From NCBI GenBank assembly GCA_022266195.1, contig WHVY01000002.1:1937001-2001000 (forward strand): a stretch of 64,000 nt of DNA, read 5' to 3'. This stretch comes from Tetranychus cinnabarinus (Eukaryota > Arthropoda > Arachnida > Trombidiformes > Tetranychidae). A model generated the notes under the pieces. The model had not been told where the DNA came from, made no database searches, and saw only the letters and a program-made list of their open reading frames with translations. This document shows positions 33,362 to 45,100 of the stretch, piece by piece. Each line of letters opens with the position of its first letter. The first letter of the stretch is position 1. The translations under genes and the position numbers were made by a program.

Positions 33362-35499
33362 ATGGATGATCAAAGGATTGATCATTTTTTACAAGCCATT
33401 CCTGAGGAATCGTCTTATAACACCAACTCAGCTGCGCTCAGGTAATTCAACTTAATTTAACAACTCTTTTTGTTTAATTTTTTCTTTGTGTTTTTGATGT
33501 TTAGCCCGAGTCAAGATTCATTCAGCTCTCTTGATGGGACTCATTATTTGAGTATTTCGTTAGATGATACTCCGATTCTGCCTGCCATTGATGGGAAAAA
33601 AGTTAAATCCTTTGAAGAGCTTGTTGAAGAAGCGTTGAAAAGAGATGACAGTCCTGCAAATCTTGACGATTCAGATAAGCCGAAAAAACCTTTTCTCAGA
33701 AAAGGTTCTGGCCTAACAAGGTTTGCTCCAAAATCTGATGAACCAAAAAGAGAGCGTCGTACTTGTTGCAAGAAAAAACTAGAACAACAATTTCGCAGTG
33801 AAGCTGAGAAATGTGTGCAAAAATCTGATGAATATTGTCCGAGGAAAATAGATGCAAACAAAACCAATGGAAGTGCTCGAAGTAAAAAAGTTACCATAAA
33901 ATCTGCACCTCAAGTGGCTAAGCGATCTGGATCTAATAATTCGGAAATTCAAAATGGTTTAAATAGATATTCAGTTGAGCCAAAAAAAGTTCAAACAAAC
34001 AGGAGATCATTATCTGGACAGGGTTTGTCCAACGTAATCCTTTCGCAATATTCTAGTGATTTTGAACCCATCCAACAAAAAAAGAGTAATGTTATATCTC
34101 ACGGAATCATTTCAACGGTACGCAAACACTAATTATTTATAAATTTAAGTTTTTGTTTGAATTTAATTTCTATCTTTTATCATAGGATAATAACACAAAA
34201 TCCCCCAAAATCTCAACCAAGGATAAAAAAGTGAATTTTGAGAATGATGAGCCTCGAGTTGTAGCTTTGGAACGACTTTTAAGAAACATAAGAATGAAAC
34301 AAAGCAAACTCCAGCAATTACAAGAATTGCAATCCGATGATGATAGTTGGGAAGATGAATATGAAGAACCAGAAGTGATCATAAAAGATGCGAAAATAAA
34401 AAATTCACCCAAAAGTAAAATTAATAAAAAACTCACCCGAACAGGAACCTTTACATTGGGTAAAATGAATTCAACTAAAGATTCTGAATCCAATCCTCTT
34501 TCGGCTCCAAAAGTCAGCAATTATACAATATCGCTTAAGCGTAAAATTGAAACATTGGAAGATCGATTGCACCAACTAACTACCAAATGTCAACAAAACA
34601 TTGCCGATTACAAGTCTCACGAAGCCCCAAGTGAAGAGAAATTTTCCCCGGAGAAGATTTTTTCTGAAATGAATGAAATTAAGAAGCATCTTTTTTCATT
34701 ATCAAATAAGTTAGAAACAATCGAATCAAAATTATTGAAAAAAGAATCACAAACGCAAGGATTGAAAATAAACTTACCTTCATCCAGTTCAAAAGTATTG
34801 ACATCACCTGAAACATCTCTTTATTCACAAATACAACAACTCCAGACAGGAACACATTTAACGCTCAGTAATGGTGATCAGATAATGAAAACAAGTGACA
34901 ATACTATTGTAAGTATTTTTATTGATATTCTTACGTATTTATACATGTATCTTATTTGTTATTGGTATTTTAATCTATTGTTTTTTTCATTTTGATTAAT
35001 TTATTCCCAAGATTTATAGTTATATATCTGGAGTGAGGCAAATAACTTATACTGATGGAACTCGTGTTGTTGAATTTCCCAGGTAAAATTTTGAAATTGA
35101 TTTTTCTATCGATAATTGCCAGAAATTTAATTCTAATTTAATTCTTTTATTAGTGGTCAGATTGAAAGGGTTGGCACTAATGGTACTAAGACCATATTTT
35201 ACCCTAATGGTACTCAGAGAGTAATTCGTCCGGATGGTTCAGAGGAAACAATAACTCCTGATGGAACGATCATTAGAGTATCAGTCGATGGAACTGAAAT
35301 AATTGAACTTTCAAATGGAGAGAGAGAAATACGAACTGGAGAGTTTAAAAGAAGAGAGTATTTAGATGGAACAATTAAAACTATCCATGTCGATGGAACT
35401 GAAGAGACCCGATTTGCGAATGGTAGATTACGAATCAAAGATAAGGAAGGAAATTTAATTGCTGATTCTTTGATTACACAATTCAAGGGTCTAACATAA
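33362..35499 (+). CDS. Sas-4: CPAP / SAS-4 centriole assembly protein (TCP10-C G-box), about 610 aa
   Basis: Centriolar protein that controls centriole length and recruits tubulin and pericentriolar material. Exons 33362-33441, 33505-34117, 34186-34908, 35012-35082 and 35154-35499 join in phase. The middle has charged, disordered sequence and one coiled coil (about residues 325-375, LKRKIETLEDRLHQL). The last 140 residues are the diagnostic TCP10-C or G-box: repeated short beta hairpins of the pattern G-T/Q-x-V-x-x-x-x-P/N-G, seen as TYTDGTRVVEFPSG, FYPNGTQRVIRPDG, SVDGTEIIELSNG, with FKRREYLDGT and FANGRLRIKDKEGN matching the human CPAP end. Shorter than insect and human CPAP (900-1300 aa), mostly by a reduced N-terminus; I could not find a typical PN2-3 tubulin-binding region. 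Convergent with NOP56. Confidence 0.85.
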
Positions 35500-35764
35500 G
35501 ATCAATTTGGTGCAACATTTTTCGACATTTAATGGCATTCTTTTAAAAATCACTGAGAATCATTTTAATTTTTGTTGTTTTATTTATTTTCTGTCATATT
35601 CATGATTTATAGGTATACTTAATTTTTTACAAATTACATGAATTATAATTTATAATAAAATATACCTTATGTTAATTATGATACATGATGCATTTGCTTG
35701 GAAAGAAAATTCTTAAATAATGTAATAATAATGTAAAGCTGAGATAATTCCAGTATTAGATCAA

Positions 35765-37814
35765 TCAGACCCGCTTCTTCTTCTTCTTTTTAGGTTCATC
35801 AGTTTCATCGCCAACCTCCGGTGCAGAAATTGTTTCATCAAATTCACTTTTGATTGCAGCTAATTTTTTCGCTTTCTTGGCGAGTTTCTTGGCCTTTTTG
35901 CGAGCGGATTCACTGTCTTCAACTCCTTCGTCTACCATTGGACCATTATTTTCATCAGCGATCATCTCATCCAGGCCATTGTTTTGATCGATCTCTGCAG
36001 CATTTTTTTGCTTCTTCTTTTTCTTTTTCTTTCCACTTTTTTCATTTTGGTTATCAGCAATTGAATCATTTGCTTCATCGTCAACGTTCATTCCATCACC
36101 AATCTGAGAGTTTTCTTGATCAGCCTCTGAAGCATTGCTTTGCCTATTCTTCTTCTTCTTTTTCTTTCCACTCACTGGAGTATCAATGTTCATCTCGTCA
36201 GCATTTTCTTGCTTAACATCTACAATGTCGCTTTTCTTCTTCTTCTTTTTGGGTTCACCAGTTTCATCGGAAGCTTCCAAGTTAGAAATAGTTTCATCAA
36301 ACTCATTTTTAATTGTGGCTTCTTTTTTAGCTTTCTTTGCAAGTTTCTTAGCTCTTTTGTCAGCTAAAATACGAGCCTTTTCACTAGCCTCGACCATAAC
36401 ATCGATGTTCTTTTTGGGTACGTTTCCATTTTCATAGAAAGCAAGTCTTTCTTCAACTTGGTCTTTCAATGTAACTCCGAACACATCTGCTGGCTGTTCA
36501 TTAAAGCAATCAATTCGAGAAGCAATTGAACATTTATTTGCCAAGAATCTAGAAATGCGACCTTTATTCTTAGGTCCTGCTTTAGAGATGAAACTTGAAT
36601 GGAAAAGAAGACCATGCTTGGGGGTGTTACCACGTGTTTTTAAAGCTCTAAACAAAGCTTTCTCGGCTCCTAAAATCTGGACAGTCGAAGCTGGATACTT
36701 GGCTAAATTGATCAAACTACCAGCATGAGATATAAGACGAGCTCCAACCTATTGAAAATAAGAAATTGAGTTAAACATCTAGACATAAGCAGGTACCAAG
36801 TAGACATGGTATATGAAGATATCGTCAACTTACAGTTTCTCCAATAAGAGCAGATAAATTTGGGGCTACATTGGCCATTCGACCTTGCAAATAACCCATC
36901 AACTGACGCCGATATTGAACAAGATTAATAACTTTTGATGAAAAGCTAGAAATATTTATTAAATCTATTTCGGCAATATCCATCCCCATTGAAGTTTTCG
37001 CCGCACTTATGATTTGACTGCAGGAATCCTCATTTTCGACGATATTTTTCAGCTCTGGATATATAGTCGTTTCGTCTATTTGCTTTCTATCACCAATCAA
37101 TTGAACAACACAGGCGTAAAGATAATTATCATTAACAATCTTCAATAATTCTGGAAAATGATAAGAGTACCACTCTCGTAGTCTCATTGCAAATGTGTTT
37201 ATGTCTTTATCCAATTGATCTAATAAACTTATGCTTTGAATTATCATGTTATCAGCTCTATTAACATTGAATTTAACTTTACTTCTGGAAAAGGATCTAG
37301 CCAGACCGGCTTCAGCGGGATCGATTGTGGTTTTGGCTGTTAAGTCGAGTAACTTATCAGCATGGAACCTAATTCCTCGAAGAAGCTCAGGAACAACACC
37401 AGTGTGTTGACAAACGATGCGAGGGAATTTCTCTTGAATAGCTGTACCAATTTTAGGATCAGCAACACCAAGAGCCATCTTTGCTTTACCATGTTTCTCC
37501 AAGAATGTGATTAAATCTTCAGATAAGTTACCCTCAGATAAAGTCAGCATGTTCTCCAAAGAGGTAGCACCAGTTTTAAATGGAGTGAATGCAATTAATT
37601 TGACTAATTTCTTGAAATTAGAGAAATTTAATGAAGCTTTCTCAACTTTAGGGATACTTTGAGCTATCTCTTCATATTCATCTACTCTGAATAGACTGTA
37701 ACCCACAGCATGTTCAAATAAAACATGCAACTGCGAAGAAGCCTGGAAAGTAAAAAGAGTCAATTTGATTAACAGGAAAGGGACAGAATTGAATTAGCCA
37801 AAATTACTTACCAT
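35765..37814 (-). CDS. NOP56: NOP56 box C/D snoRNP core protein, 631 aa
   Basis: Core scaffold of box C/D snoRNPs that guide 2'-O-methylation of rRNA, acting in the nucleolus with fibrillarin, NOP58 and 15.5K. Three coding exons: 37812-37814 (only the ATG), 36834-37742 and 35765-36748. Matches the family throughout: HVLFEHAVGYSLF, NOP5N region, LGVADPKIGTAIQE, KVKFNVNRADNMIIQSISLL, LDKDINTFAMRLREWYSYHF, SSMGMDIAEIDLINI, LSALIGETVGARLISHAG, then NLAKYPASTVQILGAEKALF and NKGRISRFLANKCS. The C-terminal 230 residues are alternating acidic and Lys-rich (KKKKK blocks), the usual KKE/D tail but long. The one-codon first exon is supported by ATG followed directly by GTAAGT and by the acceptor at 37743. 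Confidence 0.93.
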
Positions 37815-40800
37815 AATTTGATACAAAATAATAACTATAATCAAATAAAAACAAAATCGGCGTAATTAATAAACAACAACACCAGCAACGAAAAAAATGT
37901 GTTAACCACGTTTTCAAACGCGCACTATCAAGTTATAATGATATCACTACTCCGACAGATGGAGTCAGACAAAATATTTTCGATGTATCGATGTCTTGCA
38001 TTGATTATCTCCAAAGATTATTATTATTTTAATTTCAAACTCAACAACAATTTTCATCTATAATTTAGTCAAGTTACCAATTGAATTAAATAATTGTAAA
38101 TTTACTTATTGAATCTGTGAAAAACTCGTGTCTTCATAAACCCATTTTAATCATGGAGAAAAAGTCGTCTAAAGATAAAAAATAATGGCTAAAAAATCAA
38201 TTCCAACATTGAATGTTGAGACTTAAAACCAACATAACAAACTTCAATTTTAAATTGTGTTTTATGATAAATAATGGCTCAAAGTAAACCTAAGAAGCTC
38301 AAATAGTGAACCAATCAATTTGTATATTTGACCCAAACACAAGACAGTTTTGTATTAAAAATTGAACTTGAACAAAATGATTTACAATTCATGTCAACAA
38401 CAAGATGAAAAAGTAGCAATTATTTGGACAAAATAAGATAACCATTCAGATTTAATGATCAAATGATTGGAATTGAAAGCAAATTCAAATATTGAATTGA
38501 ATCCAATGTTTTTAAAGGTCTGTTTGAAGTTTCTACCAACCATTAGAAAAAGTAATTCATGAAAATCTCTCAACTATTCTGTTGAACCAGCATTTTGAAT
38601 ATTGACTGAAAATTTGGCCGATTTTGATGAAAATGTATTTACCATTCTCAAGTTATTGAAATGAAAACAAAGGTAATTTCATTGAACATTTCAGTGAAAT
38701 TTATCCAGAAACTATTTCTTCATCTTCTCCATAATTCAATATCATTTTGAATCACTGACTGGATATGAACTTGAATTGATCCAAGAAACAAAAGATTTGG
38801 TTGAAGCAAAAAGAAACAAATTTTTCTACCGTAAAAATGAACCAATTCAACTGAATCTACTTTTGGTTTCTCTGAATATGGACAAGAAAGTCTGTTGTCT
38901 GATGTTCAATTTAATCTCAAGTAAAATATTCTAAGTAATGAGTTCTGAGTTTCCCTGTAACAAGAAAAAAAGAAAGCAAAAGCTTCGAATTACATTTCAA
39001 GATTAAAAAAGACTCACCTTCAACTCTATTCATATTTTGTTTTCTTTACCAGAATCATTTTGAATTACAATTTACATTTCCCTGTATTAACGTTTAACAA
39101 TTATTTTCACTGATTTACTAAATCATTGAATCACCCAAATTCGCACTATAAACAGATTCTGTTCCAATATTGAATCAGCTTTGATTGTCAGTGAAGACGA
39201 TCCAAAATTGAATGTAAAAGTAATTTTGTATCCATAATGAATGCTTACAAAGACCATTGGATTGATTCATTGACATTAATTCATTAATAACTAGACTAAA
39301 TCGCAATCAAGTTGTCAATTTGATCTTGTTTTCAATTTAACCCAATATTTGAATGAACATCCAAGATACAGTAAAATGTGTCAGAGTCTTGTGACTATCA
39401 AATTGTTGATCATCGATATTTCATCTTGATACAATTAAATAGCAATAGTTTGAGTTTCATTGAGATTTTTGTTAATCATGTTCCATAATCAGCTTCTAAT
39501 CAACTTTGATTGGTACAATTTTAAGTAGGAAAAGTGCGACCTTTAGATTGATACAAATCTTAATTCAATGTTGACATTTCTTTATTGCTGTAAAACAAAT
39601 GAGACTAAATTGTAATCAAGTTGTCAGCCAATTTATTACACTTTTTTCATGTAAAAATTGTAACCATGAAAAATGCAATTTAAATCTGAGAAACGAATAA
39701 AAAGATAATATCATTTCAAGAATAATATAGAGCATAAATAATTCAGATAAATTCAGATAAATTCATATTATTCTGCATATTGATGTGTCCATGAACAGAA
39801 AAGGTATGTAAATGGCTTGATAAATTGCATCTGATTTTGTCATTTAATTTAAATTTCCAATTAACCGTTTCTTCCTCAATTCAAACCAACCAATTTGATT
39901 GTTTTAATTAAATTAGAAAAGACAAAAAATTGAATTCTAATTGAATAATTAGTTTTTGATTCACAAGCATCGAATTGGAACAACAAACTAATCGAAGTTG
40001 ATCATTTCTGATTCTCATTGAGAAAGTTCAACGAAGCAAAACTCGATTCCGGTGTCAACTCAATTCTGTTTGATGAACACCAATTTTGGAAGTTTGAAGA
40101 AAAGAGAAAGACTCAGAATTTTTACATTACAATATTGAATATAACATTGTGTGTTTATGTTTAACAGGGAGTGAAGAAGAAGAAGAAAGAAAGTTTTGGT
40201 GATCATGAAATTCTGAGTAAAGTCTGTAGATGGAAAAGATTTACATAATTTCATTGTGAATTGACGCAAACAGATAAAAGAAAAGGTAAAACATTTCAAA
40301 TTATGGATAACGTTTTCTGACAGTTATTTCATCCTGAAAAGTAAAACATTTCAATATTGTAAGAGTTTAAAAGAAAAGAAAAATTGGGAAAAAATTTTCT
40401 CATAAAATTGTTAATCTAACAACTAATTTCATTGAATGTTATTTGATTGTTCATTGAAGACCTGATCATCATCATCCCAGAAGAGTGTTTATATTGAATG
40501 ATTGATAGAAGGAAATGAATGAAGATATTAAATAAATATCTAATAACATCTTGGAATGAAACTGTTTCTGTTTTCATGATAAAGCTCTTGAAACACTTAA
40601 CATTACTTTTCATTTTCAATCAATTTACACTCAACACCAAGTGAACCAATTTATTGATTAATTTGGTTTGTACTTTGGGCAAATGTGTTGAGAGTCACAA
40701 ATGGGTTTACAACTGAACACTGAGTTATATTGTACAATGAAATTATACTTCATTCAATTTCTAATTCTGTAATTGAATTAGAACTTATTTTTCAAAGGAA

Positions 40801-41843
40801 AAATCAAAGTTATTTCAATGTCTATATCATGAAAATTTGGGTTCCTTCATGTTTCCTACTTTTGTTTACTTTTTAGTTTATTTTAAAGGAAAAACAATCG
40901 ATTGTGAGTTCTTCATGAAGAGCTTTCATTAATCATTCTGTTTTCGCTTTTCACCGAGTTTCTGTTTTCATCATTTTTCTACTTTGTTCTCGGTGAAATT
41001 GAACAATTTAATTCCGGAAATTTTTATTCTCTTTCATGACTTTTCCATTTTGAAACAAACGAATTAAAAGTAAAAGTTTTTATCTTCCAGTTAACCGTAG
41101 GACAATAAGTTTACGTCAATTCCGATGAGCGAAAGTTATAATTAACTTGAAACAATGTAATTTTCAATTTCATTAATCGAATATCAAAATTTTCGAATAA
41201 AACTTTCACCCGAAAACTAATTATAATTTCATAATTTTCTTGATAACATCAACTGAGAACTGAATCAAGCGTAGGCTTGGCAAATGTTGAGCATTGAAAA
41301 GTTTTCCTGTTCGTTGAACTTTGTAAGTTCACAGCAAAATGTGGTCAAAACTAACAATTTATTTCACTAGTGCTAAAGTTCAAAATACCAAATCAAAAAT
41401 CAGTTTTGACAACCTACTGTGGTCAGGCTAGGCTAACCTGTATAAAGGTTTCACCCACGAACAACCTAAATATGTCCATAAGTGATGTAAAGAAATGGGC
41501 AAATCATGTTTGGTCAAAAATATGGAGTAGAGCAGGTAAAGATGATCTTGTCCAAATGATAGTAATTTTGTTTTATTTGACATTGGGATTGGGAAAAATA
41601 TTAATGTGTTATAATAATTGTTCAAAGTTTAGGTTAATGCAAAAATGGTTAATAATTTAAACACAATGTTATTGAAATGTCGATTTCAATGAGCTCAATC
41701 TTATTAAACTTTATTTGAACACAAATATTAAGACAATGTCTGCCAAAAAACTGTTGACTAAGCAATTGATCACATTTAGACATGATTCCAATGGCAATTA
41801 TGGATATTGTCTATGTTAGATGGTAATGACTTACCTGATGTTA
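37815..41843. other. AT-rich non-coding region with diverged repeats
   Basis: No gene found. About 38200-39000 is distantly similar, in the same direction, to 42430-43330 (shared words such as ATTCTAAGTAATG). 39600-40665 recurs at 55500-56740. 40006-40590 and 40930-41085 are the left arms of a large inverted repeat (right arms 44640-45215 and 43690-43805). 41320-41460 weakly resembles the conserved upstream region of the Ubl-like family. Confidence 0.55.
40006..40590. repeat. Left outer arm of large inverted repeat
   Basis: Reverse complement of 44640-45215, about 90-95 percent alike by eye over the core (for example ACACCGGAATCGAGTTTTGC on the right arm). A direct third copy lies at about 55990-56715. 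Apparent open reading frames in both arms are mirror images and not genes. Confidence 0.85.
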
Positions 41844-41965
41844 TTAACCTCGGTGCGGCAAATAATGACGTTTCGTACTATTTGTAAGAGAACGATGGCA
41901 ATACGGATAAAAATATTGTCTATTGTGCCTTATGAGTGCAGTACCACGATACGCGTCAATAAAGT
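41844..41965 (-). pseudogene. Remote relic of Ubl-like exon 3 end
   Basis: Reverse strand reads RQYFYPYC then HYLPHRG and TAA, matching the family end (NIKQYLYGYC ... PYLPHRG). Upstream of about 41965 the frame closes and no other exon is seen. It lies outside the main array, just beyond the 3' end of the receptor gene. Confidence 0.6.
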
Positions 41966-42117
41966 ACTTGGAAACTTATTTTAATTGTTTAAACACAACC
42001 AGTTGATAAAGACTAGAAGTTTATTGTTACATTTGAAGGCAATTTAAAAAGCTATAACATTTTGTACAATTGAGAACACTTTAAGGTTTCAGAAAACTTT
42101 GTCTTTTGTTCAATTGA

Positions 42118-45100
42118 TCAGCCATGAGCTTCAACACTTGGCTTATCATCAGAGTATTTGCTCATCTTTTGACTGACAAAAATGGTCCGAGATCCATTGC
42201 GATTGATTGATGAACAATGCGGCTCAATATTTACAGATGAATCGTCCAAAGTTTTACTTCGATTACCAGCATTGATGTTAGTATTCGTCGAACAGTAACA
42301 AAAAAGCTTATCCAATGTACTCAGCAAATTGCGGTTGAAAAAGAGGTAAATCCATGGATTAACACAGCTATTAAGGCTTGGAAGGAGCATTGCAATTGTA
42401 ATTAATGGTCCTGTTCAAATGAAACAACAAAATGACTCAGATTAGTCAAAGAAACGTAAACCAACACAAAACATTGAAAACATTAGCGAAAAGCTTTTGC
42501 AAAAATGTTTAGCAAAGCTCAAAAATAATGACAACACAAACTGACTACTAGAACAAAAATGGAACTCGAACATCTTTTCATAGATTTCGACTAATGATGA
42601 ATAGCTTTGAACATAAGAAGCTAAACTTTTTAAACAAACCAATTTGTTTGAATTACTGACCAAAACAAGACTATTTTGCATTAAATACGAAACTTGTTCA
42701 ATCCTTTAAAATTGATTTTAAGGTCAAAAATGGCAATTATTTTACATAAAAAGATTACTTCGACTTTCGAGCAATTGATTGCGATTTAAAAGCAAATGCA
42801 AAGAAAATCTTTTCCAATTGTTTTTCATTAAATTCAGTTGTTAGCCATTAAAGGTACTCATGCATTAAAATTGTAAATACTGAGAAATACAGAAAATAGA
42901 AAATCTTTCAATCATTTAATTGAACATTTGAGTGAACAGTTACACTTGGAAAATATTGAAATGTTTTGCATTGAAAGGAATTTGAAGCGATTCGATGAAA
43001 TAGATTTTATTTTGTCTGCAATTTGTTTACTTTTCGAACCTTTTGTTTTCCTTTTGCTACATTCACACGAATCTGTATGATCGATATCCACTTGAATCAA
43101 TCTGATAAGCAAAAGATTTTCCTGAAGTAAAGCTTTTCTTCTGAAGAAAAATGAGTAAAAAAGTCAAACAACTTGACTATCCTTCCATCAGCGAATATGA
43201 GTAAACTAGAAAATCTGTCGTTTCATTTCAAAGAATATCTCTTCAAGGAAAAGCATTCTAAGTAATGGGTTTTGATTTTTCTGGGCAAAGGAATAAAAAA
43301 AGCTCAGAGAATTACATTTAGTTTATGGAAAGAAAAAAATGCTTCATGTATCCCAGGAATGCTGCAAAAGATCATGTAACTCATTTTGTGTTTTGTATTT
43401 TCGCTGATGGACATTGGCACAGTTGTGCATAACAAAAGCAGAATATCGAGTTAGCAATTGTTCGAGTTAGAACTAAGTTAAAAGTCATTTGTCGAGAATG
43501 CTTTCTATGGATTTCAGAGGTTGACAGAAGGTCTAAATCGATTAGAACGTTTATAATCTTTAAAAGCTTAAATTCGATATCAATATTTAACTGAAAGCTT
43601 TTTGTCTTGAAAGTTCAATGAAACTGAAATAAAAGTTTCATCAATTTCCTTCAGATGAATCTCGAAACTTTGAAAGTAATTTCTTACTTTTTAATTCATT
43701 TTGTTGCGAAGTGATAAAGTCATGAAATGAAAATTTCCGGAATTAAATTGTTTAATTTCACTGGGCAGGAAATAGTAAAGGTGATAAAAAAAGAAATTCA
43801 ATGGAAGCGTAAACTTAGCTATTTATAAACACTTTTTATGAGAAGTTCATATTCTTTTGTTGAGTTTCAAGCTAAAACTCGTGTAAACCAAAGGTTTGAA
43901 TGTAAATGAGTTGAAACTTTTATGATAATTATTCTTAAAAATAACTACAATTTTTTCTTCCCAACCTTTAAATAGAAAACTTTTTCACCTTAAAATCTCA
44001 TTCATCTTATTTCATCAACCTGAATGGTTGACTAAATTTTCATGACTTATGAAAAGTCTCTAAAGAGTGAAAAAAACGGAAACTAGTAATGCAAATGATA
44101 TTCAATGAGAAGATGAGTTTCAATGAAACCATTGTTACAACAAAGCGATTGTCTTACTCGTGTTTTTCATGAGCAAATATTCAATTTGATATTGACTTAT
44201 GTTTTGAGATTTAGAATCTGAATGTTGATTGTCTGTTGGAAAATAAAAAATAGAATATTTGTGTGATTAGATTATTCGGATTTGCATGATCTTTATTGGA
44301 TTGATGTTTCTTGTATCATGAAAAATCCAAAGTTCATTCTCAAGAAATAGCGTTATTCGATGTCGATTATGCTAACGAAATTTCACATTGAATAGATTAT
44401 CGACATTTCCAAGTGGTTTTGATAAACAGATTCAACAATGAGACAAAATCTTTTTCGATTCAATTTTGTTACCTATTTTGTGTAATTTTTCATGGTGAAA
44501 AATGAAGTCATGGTTGGTGACTTTCATTCCAGTGATGAGAAATATAATTACACCAAAATGCTTCAACTATTTTTGAAACAATTAATCGTACAAAATAGAA
44601 ACACTTTAAGAGGCTAAAAACTTAGTAGGTTAGCAAATGTTATGCAAACAGAAATGTTTCACTCCGAGATGCTTCTTATTAGATATTTGTTTAATATCTT
44701 CATTCATTTCCTTCTATCAATCATTCAATATAAACACTCTTCTGGGATGATGATGATCAGGTCTTCAATGAACAATCAAATAACATTCAATGAAATTAGT
44801 TGTTAGATTAACAATTTTATGAGAAAATTTTTTCCCAATTTTTCTCTTCTTTTAAACTCTTTCAATATTGAAATGTTTTACTTTTCAGGATGAAATAACT
44901 GTCAGAAAACGTTATCCATAATTTGAAATGTTTTACCTTTTCTTTTATCTGTTTGCGTCAATTCACAATGAAATTATGTAAATCTTTTCCATCTACAGAC
45001 TTTACTCAGAATTTCATGATCACCAAAACTTTCTTTCTTCTTCTTCTTCACTCCCTGTTAAACATAAATACACAATGTTATATTCAATATTGTAATGTGA

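Noticed and set aside
34909..34995. Extension of CPAP exon 3 past 34908
   Set aside because: A clean GTAAGT donor follows and the extension is AT-rich hydrophobic intron translation; the next exon joins in phase at 35012.
36135..36437. Phe/Ser-rich plus-strand frames
   Set aside because: Antisense of the Lys-rich tail of NOP56.
36749..36833. Box C/D snoRNA in the NOP56 intron
   Set aside because: NOP56 introns host snoRNAs in vertebrates, but this 85-bp intron has no convincing RUGAUGA and CUGA boxes.
40060..40299. Matching 79- and 115-codon frames at 40060 (minus) and 44923 (plus)
   Set aside because: They are the two arms of the inverted repeat; frames are AT-rich, Phe/Leu-rich and end differently.
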